Part shown: one piece after another, positions 45,916 through 55,234 of the stretch
How the letters are laid out: each line of letters starts with the position of its first letter
How positions within the stretch are numbered: position 1 is the stretch's first letter
Assembly: GCF_028693135.1 (NCBI RefSeq)
Contig: NZ_JAQUVZ010000022.1
Location: 1-57,027 of the forward strand
DNA: 57,027 nt
Direction: 5' to 3'
Source: Methanosarcina sp.
GTDB taxonomy: Archaea > Halobacteriota > Methanosarcinia > Methanosarcinales > Methanosarcinaceae
Notes under the pieces: generated by a model
Seen by the model: the letters and a program-made list of their open reading frames with translations, nothing else
Databases searched by the model: none
Told to the model about the DNA's origin: nothing
Made by a program: the position numbers and the translations under genes

Positions 45916-47028
45916 TTGAAGGAAATTAAGTTTTCAGAAAACGTATCCAGGATAGATACATCCGGAATCAGAAAGATTTTCGAAGCTGCAGGCTCAAATG
46001 CCATTAACCTCGGGCTCGGGCAGCCTGACTTCGATACTCCTGAACACATAAAAGCCGCAGCAATCAAAGCCATAAATGAAGGTTTTACAGGCTATACCGT
46101 AGGTTCCGGAATCCCTGAACTGAGGGAAGCCCTTAGCCACAAATTTCAGGAGGAAAATGGGTTTTCAGTCTCTCCTCAGGAAATAATTGTAACTTCAGGG
46201 GCATCTGAAGCCCTTACCATTGCCCTTGCAGCCCTCCTCAATACGGGAGACGAGGTCCTGATCTCAAATCCCGGATTTGTGTCCTACAATGCCCTGGCTG
46301 AGATCCTGAATGGAAAGGTGGTAAGTGTCCCCCTTGCAGAAGACCTTACTATGAAGCCGGAATCCGTGCTTGAGAGAATTACCCCTAAGACAAAAGCCAT
46401 TATCCTCAATTCCCCGTCCAATCCCACCGGCGCTGTCTCAAGCAAGGCAGATATCAAAGCTCTTGCCGAAATTGCAGACGATAACAACATAACCATAATT
46501 TCTGACGAGGTCTACGAGTACTTCATCTATGAAGGCGAACACGTAAGCCCTGCCAGCTATTCGGATAATGTGGTCACTGTAAACGCGACCTCAAAAAGCT
46601 ATGCAATGACAGGCTGGAGGCTCGGGTACCTTGCAGGCAGAAAAGAGTACATAGCCCAGATGCTCAAAGTGCACCAGTATATACAGGCGTGTGCAAACTC
46701 AGTTGCCCAGAAGGCTGCCTACGCCGCAGTGACCGGACCAAAAGACTCTGTCAATGTCATGCGTGAAGAGTTCCGGAAACGCAGGGACGTGCTTGTAAAA
46801 GGTCTCAACGACCTGGGGATGGAGTGTGCTCTTCCTAAAGGGGCTTTCTACGCTTTCCCGAAAGTTTCAGACTCCGCAGAGGTCGCCTCAAAGCTGATCT
46901 CAAATGGCGTTGTCGTTGTCCCGGGAACAGCCTTCGGAAGCGAGGGTGATGGCTACATAAGGATTTCCTATGCAGCTTCAATGAAAGATATTGAAAAATC
47001 CCTGAGCATTATGGAAAAAGTGCTCTAA
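45916..47028 (+). CDS. Class I/II PLP-dependent aminotransferase
   Basis: A 370-residue fold-type I aminotransferase, aspartate or alanine type. Features: NAINLGLGQPDFDTPEHIK, TSGASEALTIAL, NSPSNPTGAVSSK, ISDEVYEYF, and the PLP lysine in NATSKSYAMTGWRLGYLAG. GYIRISYAAS carries the substrate-carboxylate Arg. The start is TTG with AGGAGGG 7 bases before it. The amino-acid specificity cannot be told. Confidence 0.93.
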   Translation: MKEIKFSENVSRIDTSGIRKIFEAAGSNAINLGLGQPDFDTPEHIKAAAIKAINEGFTGYTVGSGIPELREALSHKFQEENGFSVSPQEIIVTSGASEALTIALAALLNTGDEVLISNPGFVSYNALAEILNGKVVSVPLAEDLTMKPESVLERITPKTKAIILNSPSNPTGAVSSKADIKALAEIADDNNITIISDEVYEYFIYEGEHVSPASYSDNVVTVNATSKSYAMTGWRLGYLAGRKEYIAQMLKVHQYIQACANSVAQKAAYAAVTGPKDSVNVMREEFRKRRDVLVKGLNDLGMECALPKGAFYAFPKVSDSAEVASKLISNGVVVVPGTAFGSEGDGYIRISYAASMKDIEKSLSIMEKVL

Positions 47029-47318
47029 GACATTTTGAAGAGAAAGATATTTTCCTTTCTCTTTTCTCTTCCTTTTTTCCAGCTACTTTTCTGTTGTCTA
47101 CCTTTTCCTTCTCTTTACAAAATCCAAATCTTATTTAGTTTCCCTCTTCCTGGAAAACACCGTCAACTTTGGGAATATTTATATTGAGGCATCCAGATAC
47201 TTGATATAATGAAAAGGGCTTTTTGTAAATGTTCCGCTGCCTGCTAATCATATTATGTTGCAACGAGCCTTTTTTTAACCTGTGAGATTTCCAAATACAG
47301 TTCTGTTCATTGAAGTTA

Positions 47319-47374
47319 TTCTCTGAAAACTGTCTGTATCTAAAAATTCTCTGAAAACTGTCTGTATCTAAAAA
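47319..47374. repeat. 28-bp tandem duplication upstream of ccdA
   Basis: Two identical units beginning TTCTCTGAAAACTGTCTGTA at 47319 and 47347. The array ends about 60 bases before the ccdA start. The rest of 47029-47436 has no gene. Confidence 0.85.
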
Positions 47375-47436
47375 TATGTGTCACCGATAAGGGGAATTTC
47401 TGGCTATGGTCAAAAAAATAGTTTCGGAAGTGGAGT

Positions 47437-48372
47437 ATGAAAAAGCGATCTGTGTGCCTGCTGCCTGTAACTAAAGGAGCTCTTGTGTTCATATCTATTT
47501 TTTTGTTGCTGAGCCCTGTTTCCGGTTCGGCCATATCAGATGCAAACAGATCAAATGGCTATTTTTATGGAAGTGTAAACACAATCGAAGTTCTTCTGCT
47601 GGAAACCCTCGAAACACCGGCTTTGCTTTTCACCCCGGAATCCTCAGATCTTCTCACAGGAAGCAGAGAAGGCAAAAATAAAAACCTGGGGAAAATAAGC
47701 CCCTTCTTAATCCTGGTTGCAGGCATCCTTGCCGGTTTTAATCCCTGCCTGCTTGCAGTAATGGCTTTCCTGGCTTCTGCCACCCTTGCCCAGCAGGGGG
47801 GAAGAAAAGAGATGCTCAAAATCACCCTGGGCTTTTCTGCAGGAATTTTCACCATGTATATGTTTGCAGGGATAAGCATTTTGAGTACTGTCAGTTTCCT
47901 GCCTGAAGTCCGGAGTTATTTTACATCAATTACAATCCTGCTGACTGCCCTGCTGGGTCTCTGGCACATTTATGATGCCTACTTGCTGAGAACACACGCA
48001 AAATCGACTTTCAGGACTCCGGAATCCCTGAAGGACTTTATGAGAAGGATGGGCGAAAAAAACCTCCTGCTTCTGTCCTTCCTTGCAGGAAGCATGTTTT
48101 CCCTTGTCAAAGCCCCCTGTATCGGAGCGATCTATCTCTCTATCCTGAGTATGCTGGCAATAAAAACCGATCTTGTAAGAGGAATAGCATACCTGGGAAT
48201 ATACAACTTTGGACTTCTACTGCCTGCAATGTGCCTTGGCCTTTTGCTGGCTTTCGGGCTTAGCCCTAAAAAAGTTACGGAGTTCAGAGAAAAAAGAAGA
48301 GTGGAGATAAGGTTGATAACAGGGCTGATACTTCTTATCCTTGCCCTGCTGATGCAGCTCAGGATACTCTGA
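47437..48372 (+). CDS. ccdA: CcdA/DsbD-type thiol-disulfide transmembrane protein
   Basis: Carries reducing equivalents across the membrane for cytochrome c or exported thiol proteins. A signal-like segment (residues 12-32) and a polar exported region of about 60 residues precede the membrane core. The core has about six segments with the two redox cysteines in GFNPCLLAVMAF and VKAPCIGAIYLS, the CcdA hallmark. Methanosarcina make c-type cytochromes, a plausible client. The N-terminal extension is longer than in minimal CcdA. Confidence 0.9.
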   Translation: MKKRSVCLLPVTKGALVFISIFLLLSPVSGSAISDANRSNGYFYGSVNTIEVLLLETLETPALLFTPESSDLLTGSREGKNKNLGKISPFLILVAGILAGFNPCLLAVMAFLASATLAQQGGRKEMLKITLGFSAGIFTMYMFAGISILSTVSFLPEVRSYFTSITILLTALLGLWHIYDAYLLRTHAKSTFRTPESLKDFMRRMGEKNLLLLSFLAGSMFSLVKAPCIGAIYLSILSMLAIKTDLVRGIAYLGIYNFGLLLPAMCLGLLLAFGLSPKKVTEFREKRRVEIRLITGLILLILALLMQLRIL

Positions 48373-48511
48373 GTAGCCGAAGAATATCTGAAAATAGGGT
48401 TCTCTAAAATAAAATGTTAGCTAAAATAAGATTCTAGCCGATACAAATCCTGCATGGGACAGAGTTCTAGCTAAAACATATCTTAAAACTAAATAAAGGT
48501 AAGATAAGGAA

Positions 48512-49525
48512 TCAGAGAGTTAATTCCTCATCAGGATCATCTGAAGATGCCTCTTCTAAAGACTGAAGGCGCTTTTCTTCAATCATCTCCAGAAGCTTTT
48601 CCATTACCTCTTCCATTCCTTCTCCGGTAATTGTAGATATGTTCAGCTCGACCTCATCCATATTCCTGAACTCCGGCCTGTCAGATTTGTTAGCAACCAC
48701 AAGCAGGGGAAGGTCAAAGTTTTCCCGAATTTCAGCAAGCAGGCGTTTCTGGTCCTCAATTTCATATCCGCAGCTCTCACTCGGGTCAATAATGAACATT
48801 ACAACTGCATCCAGGAAGTGGATTGCGGTAATTGCTTGCCTTTCAATATTGTTTCTCTCAGCCATGGGGCGGTCAAGGAGACCCGGGGTGTCCATAACCT
48901 GATAACGGATGTCGTTCCGTATGAAGTGACCTATGGCTACTCCTTTTGTTGTGAAAGGATATGCAGCAATTTCAGGGGTTGCACCTGTAATCTTTGAAAC
49001 AAAACTTGACTTCCCCACATTGGGATAGCCAGCGATTACAATCGTTGGCTCGTCATGGACATCAGGGAGTTTTCTGAGAATGTTTCTGGCTTCATTCAGG
49101 AAGAGAAGGTCCTTATTGATGGATTTGACAATGGATGCAATCCTTCCGAAGGCTTCTTTTCGGACAGGCTCGGGAAGATCGGCATCCCGGATTTTTCCAA
49201 CATAGCTTCTTGAAACTTCATGGATCTTCCTGCTTGCCCAGTCCACGGATGCCAGAGACATCTTGAGCTTTTCGATGCCTACAAGGACGTCGGCCAATTC
49301 ATAATAGAATGTAGGCAACTGTTCAAAACTTGGAAAACGCCTGACTATATTTGCAAGGTTATCAGTGAAAATGTTTGCAGCAGTCAGTACCATGGACTCG
49401 TTGGCTCTGAGCCGGCTGTCCCTCCCCTCAATAGTTTTCCCGGACATAGCTCTTGCTGCCCGTTTAAAAGCTTTATTAGTTAACTCATCTGAAGTAGGAA
49501 CTGTGTGAATTTTCTCGAAGATCAT
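48512..49525 (-). CDS. NOG1-family GTPase
   Basis: Nog1 GTPases assist large ribosomal subunit assembly. The N-terminal helical domain (about 1-155, TSDELTNKAFKRAARA) is followed by the G domain: IAGYPNVGKSSFVSKITG (G1), YPFTTKGVAIGHF (G2), VMDTPGLLDRP (G3) and VANKSDRPEF (G4). It ends in an acidic tail. The length of 337 is typical of archaeal NOG1, which lacks the eukaryotic C-terminal region. It converges on ccdA. Confidence 0.94.
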   Translation of the reverse strand: MIFEKIHTVPTSDELTNKAFKRAARAMSGKTIEGRDSRLRANESMVLTAANIFTDNLANIVRRFPSFEQLPTFYYELADVLVGIEKLKMSLASVDWASRKIHEVSRSYVGKIRDADLPEPVRKEAFGRIASIVKSINKDLLFLNEARNILRKLPDVHDEPTIVIAGYPNVGKSSFVSKITGATPEIAAYPFTTKGVAIGHFIRNDIRYQVMDTPGLLDRPMAERNNIERQAITAIHFLDAVVMFIIDPSESCGYEIEDQKRLLAEIRENFDLPLLVVANKSDRPEFRNMDEVELNISTITGEGMEEVMEKLLEMIEEKRLQSLEEASSDDPDEELTL

Positions 49526-50159
49526 AATTTTCTAACCCTCTGGGGGCTCTTTTTATTTATATAATAGTTTTTCTGAGTGAAGAAGTTTAACCGAAAAATC
49601 TAAAGTCCGTAAGCAAAAGTTTCGCAAAAGTCCCTGAGCGGATTTTCTTTGCTTTTCTGGTCCGGATTTTCTGAACCGCTTCAGTTCTGTTTTTTCTGCC
49701 CAAAACTTACAATACCGGAAAATTGGCCGGGAAAATAATTAAGCTCTGGTCTTAAAATACCGCAACATACAAAATTTTAATCTAAGTTGGGGGTATTCTT
49801 AACAAGCTTGAAGTATTCTTATTTGCTTTCTTAAGATTGATTTGGAGCGATATTTGATAACTGTAATATTACTGTTTAATTTACTTTTGTCTATTACATG
49901 ATTTTGTCTATTACATGAAAGAATCGAAATAATATGGTTCTATCAGGAGTTTTAATTATAATTTATTAGAATAACTTAAATAAAGGCATGAAACAAGCTG
50001 CACTTTTTACCTGAACCGGACTTTATTTATATTTGTAATTGTAATTTGTATTAATAATTTATAATCATTAATTATGGTAAATTAAATAATGCACTATTCT
50101 TGATGTATAGATATTATACCTCATCCTGATGCAAGGTATATGAAATTGATGGTGGTAGT
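49526..50159. other. Gene-free region upstream of the CBS regulator
   Basis: AT-rich; a 17-bp duplication TTTTGTCTATTACATGA occurs at 49885 and 49902. No gene seen. The final bases hold GGTGG, the SD of the CBS gene. Confidence 0.5.
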
Positions 50160-51035
50160 ATGGAACTCACTCCGATTCAAAAAGATATTATAATTACATT
50201 AATCAACCTTCAGCGGCAAAAAGACCGGGCAATTAAAGGTGAAGAAATTGCTGAAGTTATCCAGAGAAATCCTGGGACAGTCCGTAACCAGATGCAATTA
50301 TTAAAGGCTCTTGGACTGGTTGAAGGTGTGCCTGGGCCAAAGGGAGGGTATAAACCAACAGGGGCAGCATATGATTCTTTACGCATCCAGCAGTTGAAAA
50401 ACGAATCAGTCGTCCCTCTCTACAGGAATAATGTAATCGTTAATGGGGCAACAGCTGCAGAAATCAGCTTTACGACCGTCCGGAATCCCGATGCCTGCAA
50501 CGGGGTTATCAGGGTGATAGGAAATATCAAGGACTTTGTAATGGACGATAAGATTCAGGTAGGTCCAACACCCGTAAACCGTCTCATAGTCCGTGGAGAA
50601 GTTACAGGAAGGGACGATACCAATAACTCAATCCTTTTTAACATTACAGAAATGATATCCCTGCCTAAAAAACATGTCAAACATTATATGAAGTATCCTC
50701 CGTTGCTTGTGAACTTTAATGCCAGTATTCAGGAAGCAACAAGGCTTTTTATTCGGAATAACGTACACGGAGCCCCTGTGGAAGACAAAGGGAAAATCGT
50801 AGGGATAATTACCTATACTGACATTGCACATGCCATTTCCCAGGGAAAACCCAATGTAAAGGTTAAGGATATAATGACAAAAGAGCTGATAACTGTTGAT
50901 GGAGACATGCAGCTCTATGATGTGGTAAAACTCTTCCATAAATATAATGTGGGAAGGCTTATTGTAACAATCAACGGAGTTCCCAAAGGAACCCTGTCAA
51001 AAACCGATGTGCTAAATGAGCTTGCAGTGTATTGA
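50160..51035 (+). CDS. Helix-turn-helix regulator with two CBS domains
   Basis: Residues 1-75 are a winged helix (IAEVIQRNPGTVRNQMQLLKALGLVEGVPGPKGGYKPT). A middle beta region (residues 95-170) follows. The C-terminal half holds a CBS pair: PLLVNFNASIQEATRLFIRNNVHGAPVEDKGKIVGIITYTDI and IMTKELITVDGDMQLYDVVKLFHKYNVGRLIV. CBS pairs usually bind adenosyl ligands, so this is likely a ligand-sensing transcription regulator. Targets are unknown. GGTGG precedes the ATG. Confidence 0.9.
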   Translation: MELTPIQKDIIITLINLQRQKDRAIKGEEIAEVIQRNPGTVRNQMQLLKALGLVEGVPGPKGGYKPTGAAYDSLRIQQLKNESVVPLYRNNVIVNGATAAEISFTTVRNPDACNGVIRVIGNIKDFVMDDKIQVGPTPVNRLIVRGEVTGRDDTNNSILFNITEMISLPKKHVKHYMKYPPLLVNFNASIQEATRLFIRNNVHGAPVEDKGKIVGIITYTDIAHAISQGKPNVKVKDIMTKELITVDGDMQLYDVVKLFHKYNVGRLIVTINGVPKGTLSKTDVLNELAVY

Positions 51036-51131
51036 AACTGCAGTTCTATTAAGGGCATGCCAGACCGGAGGACAGAAGTCCTGGGTCTTCAAACCCCTCC
51101 GCCTCTTTTAAAATTTCTTCTTCGCTTCTTC

Positions 51132-51189
51132 AGCTCTTATTTTGACTCTAAGCTCTTATTTTGACTTTAAGCTCTTATTTCGACTCTAT
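51132..51189. repeat. 19-bp tandem repeat
   Basis: Three copies of AGCTCTTATTTTGACTCTA type at 51132, 51151 and 51170, between the CBS regulator and hisE. Confidence 0.85.
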
Positions 51190-51233
51190 ATTTTGTCTCT
51201 GTTCATACGTTATCATGTTTTAAATATCTTTAT

Positions 51234-51548
51234 TCAGTCTCTTTTCATTTCTTCGTGCCTGGCACTTAGCTCACTTGCAATTTCATCAAGGGTAACGTTG
51301 TTTGCGGCAAGCATTACCAGCAGATGGAAAATCAGGTCCGAGCTCTCCGAGACAATTTCTTTATGGTCTTCGTTCCTGACTGCAAGTATGGTTTCAATGG
51401 ATTCTTCGCCCACTTTCTCAAGGATTTTATTCATGCCTTTGCGATGGTTCAAAAGTTTACAGACATATGAATTTTCGTCATAGTTCTCTTTTCGGTCCAG
51501 GATGATCTCATACACCCTGTTTAAAATGGATAAGTCGGCCTCCGGCAT
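51234..51548 (-). CDS. hisE: Phosphoribosyl-ATP pyrophosphohydrolase
   Basis: Second step of histidine synthesis. The 104 residues contain [33 protein letters not shown], the metal-binding helices of the all-alpha NTP pyrophosphohydrolase fold. Length is typical of a stand-alone HisE. AGGTG precedes the ATG. It is downstream of the dehydratase gene on the same strand (70 bases apart); no other his gene is near. Confidence 0.95.
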   Translation of the reverse strand: MPEADLSILNRVYEIILDRKENYDENSYVCKLLNHRKGMNKILEKVGEESIETILAVRNEDHKEIVSESSDLIFHLLVMLAANNVTLDEIASELSARHEEMKRD

Positions 51549-51618
51549 TCTAACACCTGTTTAAGATCTATTATAAGTTATGGAAAAATTCAAAAGAAGT
51601 AAAATACAGGAGGGTTTT

Positions 51619-52914
51619 TCAAACCTTCCTGGGGTCGGTAATTTCTCCTGTGAGGGCGGATGCTCCTGCTGTTGCAGGGGAAGAAAGGTACACAAAAGAC
51701 TCTGCACTTCCTTCTCTGCCCTTGAAGTTGCGGTTGGACGTCGCAAGGCCAACTTCTCCCGGGCCGAGAAGGCCGAAAGAGCCGCCCATGCATGGTCCAC
51801 AGCAGGGGGATTCTACGATTGCGCCGGCGTTCATGAGTTTTTCAATATACCCGGCTTTTAACAGTTTCATGTATTCTGTCCTTGAAGCGGGCACAACAAG
51901 GAGACGCACGCCTTTTGCAACAGGTTCATCGCCCATGATATCTGCCATGATCTTAATGTCTTCGAACCTGCCGTTCGTGCAGGAGCCCATAAAGATCTGG
52001 TCAATTTTCGTGCCTTCAACTTCAGTTACCGGCTTTACGTTATCGACATTGTGGGGGCAGGCTATCTGAGGTTCAAGGTCAGATACATCATAATGCCTGA
52101 AATCCGCGTATTTAGCGTCTTCATCGGACTTCCAGTAAGGATCAAGTTTGTAGCCTGGAACCCTCTCTTTAAGGTATGCTTCGGTAACCTCATCGGCTTC
52201 AATGATTCCTGCCTTTCCTCCCATCTCGATTGCCATATTGGACATTGTCATGCGCTCGGGAATGGAGAGGGAGCGAATTGTCGAACCTGCAAACTCAGCT
52301 GCCATATACCTGGCACCTTCTACCCCGACATCCCCTATAAGATGCAGGATAAGGTCTTTGGAGTAAACGTGCTTTGGCAGTTTACCTTCGACTTCAAAAC
52401 GGAAGGTTTCAGGAACCCTGAACCAGAGTTTGCCTGTGGCAAAAACGGCTGCCATGTCAGTAGACCCTATACCTGTAGAAAATGCCCCCAAAGACCCGTA
52501 TGCACAGGTATGGGAGTCAGAACCAACAACCAGGTCTCCGGGCAGTACATGCCCTTTTTCGGGCAGAACCTGGTGGCAGACCCCTTCATACACATCATAA
52601 TTTAAAATGTCCTGCTCTTTCGCAAACTTCCTGAGCATGATATGGTTTTGTGCGGCATTAATTGAATCTGCAGGGACCTGATGATCAAATATGATTACGA
52701 TTTTGCTGGGATCCCAGACTTTTTTTTCTTCCTCATCTCTCATGATTTCGTAAAAACCCTGGACTGCCAACGGACCTGTAATGTCATGGGTCATTGCCAG
52801 GTCTATGTTTGCCAGTACGAAATCCCCGGCTTTCACGGGAGTTCTGGAGGCCTTCGAAAAGATCTTCTCCGAAACGGTCATCGGGCGATTGTCACTACCA
52901 GACATTCCGGTCAT
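51619..52914 (-). CDS. Aconitase-family dehydratase large subunit (LeuC / AksD type)
   Basis: An iron-sulfur hydro-lyase large subunit that acts on 3-isopropylmalate (leucine) or on homocitrate-type acids (coenzyme B). The 4Fe-4S cysteines are in [12 protein letters not shown] and [13 protein letters not shown]. Other family sequence: [40 protein letters not shown]. The small subunit is not adjacent, so substrate is open. The start is uncertain; ATG 52914, 52905 and 52884 are all possible and none has a strong SD. A longer frame to 53172 runs into the dispersed repeat and is discounted. Confidence 0.92.
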   Translation of the reverse strand: MTGMSGSDNRPMTVSEKIFSKASRTPVKAGDFVLANIDLAMTHDITGPLAVQGFYEIMRDEEEKKVWDPSKIVIIFDHQVPADSINAAQNHIMLRKFAKEQDILNYDVYEGVCHQVLPEKGHVLPGDLVVGSDSHTCAYGSLGAFSTGIGSTDMAAVFATGKLWFRVPETFRFEVEGKLPKHVYSKDLILHLIGDVGVEGARYMAAEFAGSTIRSLSIPERMTMSNMAIEMGGKAGIIEADEVTEAYLKERVPGYKLDPYWKSDEDAKYADFRHYDVSDLEPQIACPHNVDNVKPVTEVEGTKIDQIFMGSCTNGRFEDIKIMADIMGDEPVAKGVRLLVVPASRTEYMKLLKAGYIEKLMNAGAIVESPCCGPCMGGSFGLLGPGEVGLATSNRNFKGREGSAESFVYLSSPATAGASALTGEITDPRKV

Positions 52915-53004
52915 GGGGAATAACTGGCGCTTTCTAATTAATAAATTTAATTGATGATTAAGAAAAGAAATAAGGTTCAGGGCAGGAATAACATCGTTTT
53001 TCCG

Positions 53005-53165
53005 CCCGAGTTTCGCCGCCCGAGTTTCGCTTCGGGAGCACGAGGTCCTTTTCGCTGCGCTCAAGAGGACTACTTGATGGATTTTAGAAGTGAAATTTGC
53101 TCGAGAGAACCAATTTTCAAATTTTTCTGACCAGTGTAATAGTAATTCTCCATACCGGGTTGTTC
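53005..53165 (+). repeat. Dispersed repeat block A, copy 2
   Basis: CCCGAGTTTCGC occurs at 53005 and 53019, then TCGGG closes a hairpin (53019-53036). The core 53037-53074 matches 9782-9819 at 36 of 38 bases, and the 40-bp unit appears at 53059 and, degenerate, at 53099. The hairpin stem is kept although its loop differs from copy 1. Confidence 0.75.
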
Positions 53166-53275
53166 CGGTCACTACACGGCTTTTTAGTGTGTTTTATTAC
53201 TTTTTAAAGCCATTTATTGCTTTTTACAGTTTTTTAAGACTTTTAAAAACGGTTTTACTCCAAATCTGTCTTCTC

Positions 53276-53330
53276 TTTTGACGGGCCGCCAGAAAAGTTG
53301 GAGGGAGCGTTTATATTTACATGTGAATTG
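53276..53330 (+). repeat. Dispersed repeat block B, copy 2
   Basis: TTTTGACGGGCCGCCAGAAA and what follows align with 10521-10585. Block A to block B distance is about 270 bases from start to start; in copy 1 it is about 770, of which 340 is the minisatellite. Confidence 0.6.
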
Positions 53331-53529
53331 AATATCGGTTTTCGGGGTTAAGGGAAGTATTTTTTTAGCTCAGGGGACACTTTTTAAGTATATTATTTCT
53401 TTTAATTGAGGTACTGGTTTGAAGGTCATTTTTTCTAGCTGGCAGGCTGGCTCAGTTCCGAGCAGTGCGGGGAGATAAAATGAAAAATCTCCTCCCGGAT
53501 TCCGGAATAGATCAAACAATTAATCAGGG

Positions 53530-53558
53530 GGCACAAGGGTATCCTGATATCCCGTGCC
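53530..53558 (-). terminator. Strong hairpin immediately after the cysteine-cluster gene
   Basis: GGCAC...GTGCC outer arms and GGG-TATC/GATA-T-CCC inner arms with a 2-base loop abut the stop codon at 53559. No T-tract follows, so it may be a processing or stability element. Confidence 0.45.
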
Positions 53559-54383
53559 TCAATCGATGATTTTTGTAATTCCTCTGCTATCGTGGACTAT
53601 ATATGTGCACATGTCCTTTTCCAGATTATCTCTTGCAATATCCGGATCTTCTTTCCCTCTTTCAAAATCTTCGTATTTTTCGTACATGGCAAGTGTGTCC
53701 TCAAGTTCTGAGATATATCTGGAAAGCAGGGTCTCTGCGAGTTTTCGGCTCTCTTCCGCAGAGATGTGGTTCCCAAGCCCTTCACATTCGCATGTGTACA
53801 GTTTAAGCCCTTCAATGTAAAAAGGATAGGTGCTGCAGAGCATCGGGCGCACGGGATAAATCCTGCACCGGTTTGTGTCTTTTTCGAGGAAAACGCAGTC
53901 TCCATTTTTTTTCCGCCTGAGCATCCAGCCATAGGCATGGATATTGCCTTCGGAGTCAATATCCTCCTTTGGGAGCTCAAACAGCTGAGAGGATTCTAAG
54001 ATCGTTTTTTCATCTGGTTCTGATATTTCTGGTTGCACGGAAGAACCTTCTTTGTCCCTGTCTTCGTCCTCGTTTTCGGTTTCTTCGGGCTGGCAGGCTT
54101 CAGGGACAAGAGGACCGGCAACCTCAAGTTTTGAAAGCCCTGTATGTTTCTGGATTTTCTCAATCTCCGGGGGAGTCAACACTACCCGGTTGTCCCCAAA
54201 AGCCCGTTTGCAGCACTTTCCGCAGAGCCGGCAGGAAAAACCTGTTTTTTCAATTTCGGATGCAAGCTTTTCAGGGTCAAGCCTGTGAGCCATTTCAATT
54301 TCTTTTTTGAGGGCGGCAATAAGAATAAGCTGATACTTTGTTTTTTCAGGTTTTTGCTTACTGCCTGAACTGGGGTCTTCCAT
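53559..54383 (-). CDS. YkgJ-family cysteine-cluster protein
   Basis: Contains FSCRLCGKCCKRAFG, the C-x2-C-x2-CC cluster of the YkgJ/UPF0153 group, and later CVFLEKDTNRCRIYPVRPMLCSTYPFYI. These cysteines are thought to bind zinc or an iron-sulfur centre. Between them is an acidic insert (residues about 85-130) of low complexity. The function is unknown. I start at ATG 54383 (MEDPSSGSKQ); ATG 54293 (just before HRLDPEKL) is another option, and the longer frame to 54482 looks random. Confidence 0.82.
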   Translation of the reverse strand: MEDPSSGSKQKPEKTKYQLILIAALKKEIEMAHRLDPEKLASEIEKTGFSCRLCGKCCKRAFGDNRVVLTPPEIEKIQKHTGLSKLEVAGPLVPEACQPEETENEDEDRDKEGSSVQPEISEPDEKTILESSQLFELPKEDIDSEGNIHAYGWMLRRKKNGDCVFLEKDTNRCRIYPVRPMLCSTYPFYIEGLKLYTCECEGLGNHISAEESRKLAETLLSRYISELEDTLAMYEKYEDFERGKEDPDIARDNLEKDMCTYIVHDSRGITKIID

Positions 54384-55221
54384 ATACAGGTTCCTGTCTT
54401 GCAGGTACATCAAACTAACGCAGGGGTTACTTGATGGCAGAAAGAGGGGTATGGGAAGTAGACATGGCAAAGGAATCTTCATGCTCTACGTCCCTCAAAT
54501 GGCTATATTTCTTAAAGTAGTTAAATTCTAAGAATTTATGAGCATGGAACCGTAAACATATAAATTATTTTTGCTTTTTTCTTGCTCTGCGATCCCGAAT
54601 ATCCTCCGATAGAATGTGACCTTTAAATATGATTTATTTTTTATTGTTTGACATTATGAGCTAAGATCGAATGATTTTATGGTTATTAAATGTTATTCTA
54701 CTATAAAAAAATAATACTTAATATTAAATTATGAGATTAATATTAGTGAGCTTTTTATTATTTGAACTCTCCCTGAAGTAATGGGTCGAAGATAAAATCT
54801 TCAAGGTAAAAAAAGGTTCTAATCGGCAGAATTTGATATATGTAAAGCAGGTGCACAGTAGAACTGTGATCTAAAGTAACATACTAATTTGGTTCTAAGT
54901 ACTCTTATGGGTCATTTAGAAAGGTTAATATATCTAATAAATTGTGAATAATGTGCTTATTTGTGTTAAATATTAAGTATACACTGGGAAGATTTATGAG
55001 AAAACATTCTTGAGGGATATATGTCAAAATGAATCCTATCAGAGGCAGGAACATGTTTGATCCCCCATCTGCCAAAAAATAGGTGCATGAGGTATTTTTT
55101 ACTAAAAATAGTGACAATTTATTGATTCTGATTTTACTGGCAACATCCCTGATTCCTGTTATCCCTCTGGCAGGAAATAATTGTACACAGAACTCAGGAA
55201 TTTTTTCTCTAACCTAAGTAC
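54384..55221. other. Gene-free region upstream of the DUF3344 protein
   Basis: Very AT-rich with no recognisable gene. It ends in an AGGAGG SD at 55222-55227, seven bases before ACG 55235. Confidence 0.5.
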
Positions 55222-55234
55222 AGGAGGAAAATTT

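Noticed and set aside
52915-53172. 86-residue N-terminal extension of the aconitase-type protein
   Set aside because: It runs through the dispersed repeat and has no resemblance to the family N-terminus.
53480-53569. 29-codon frame beginning MKNLLPDSGID
   Set aside because: It overlaps the hairpin and the end of the cysteine-cluster gene, and no family is recognised.
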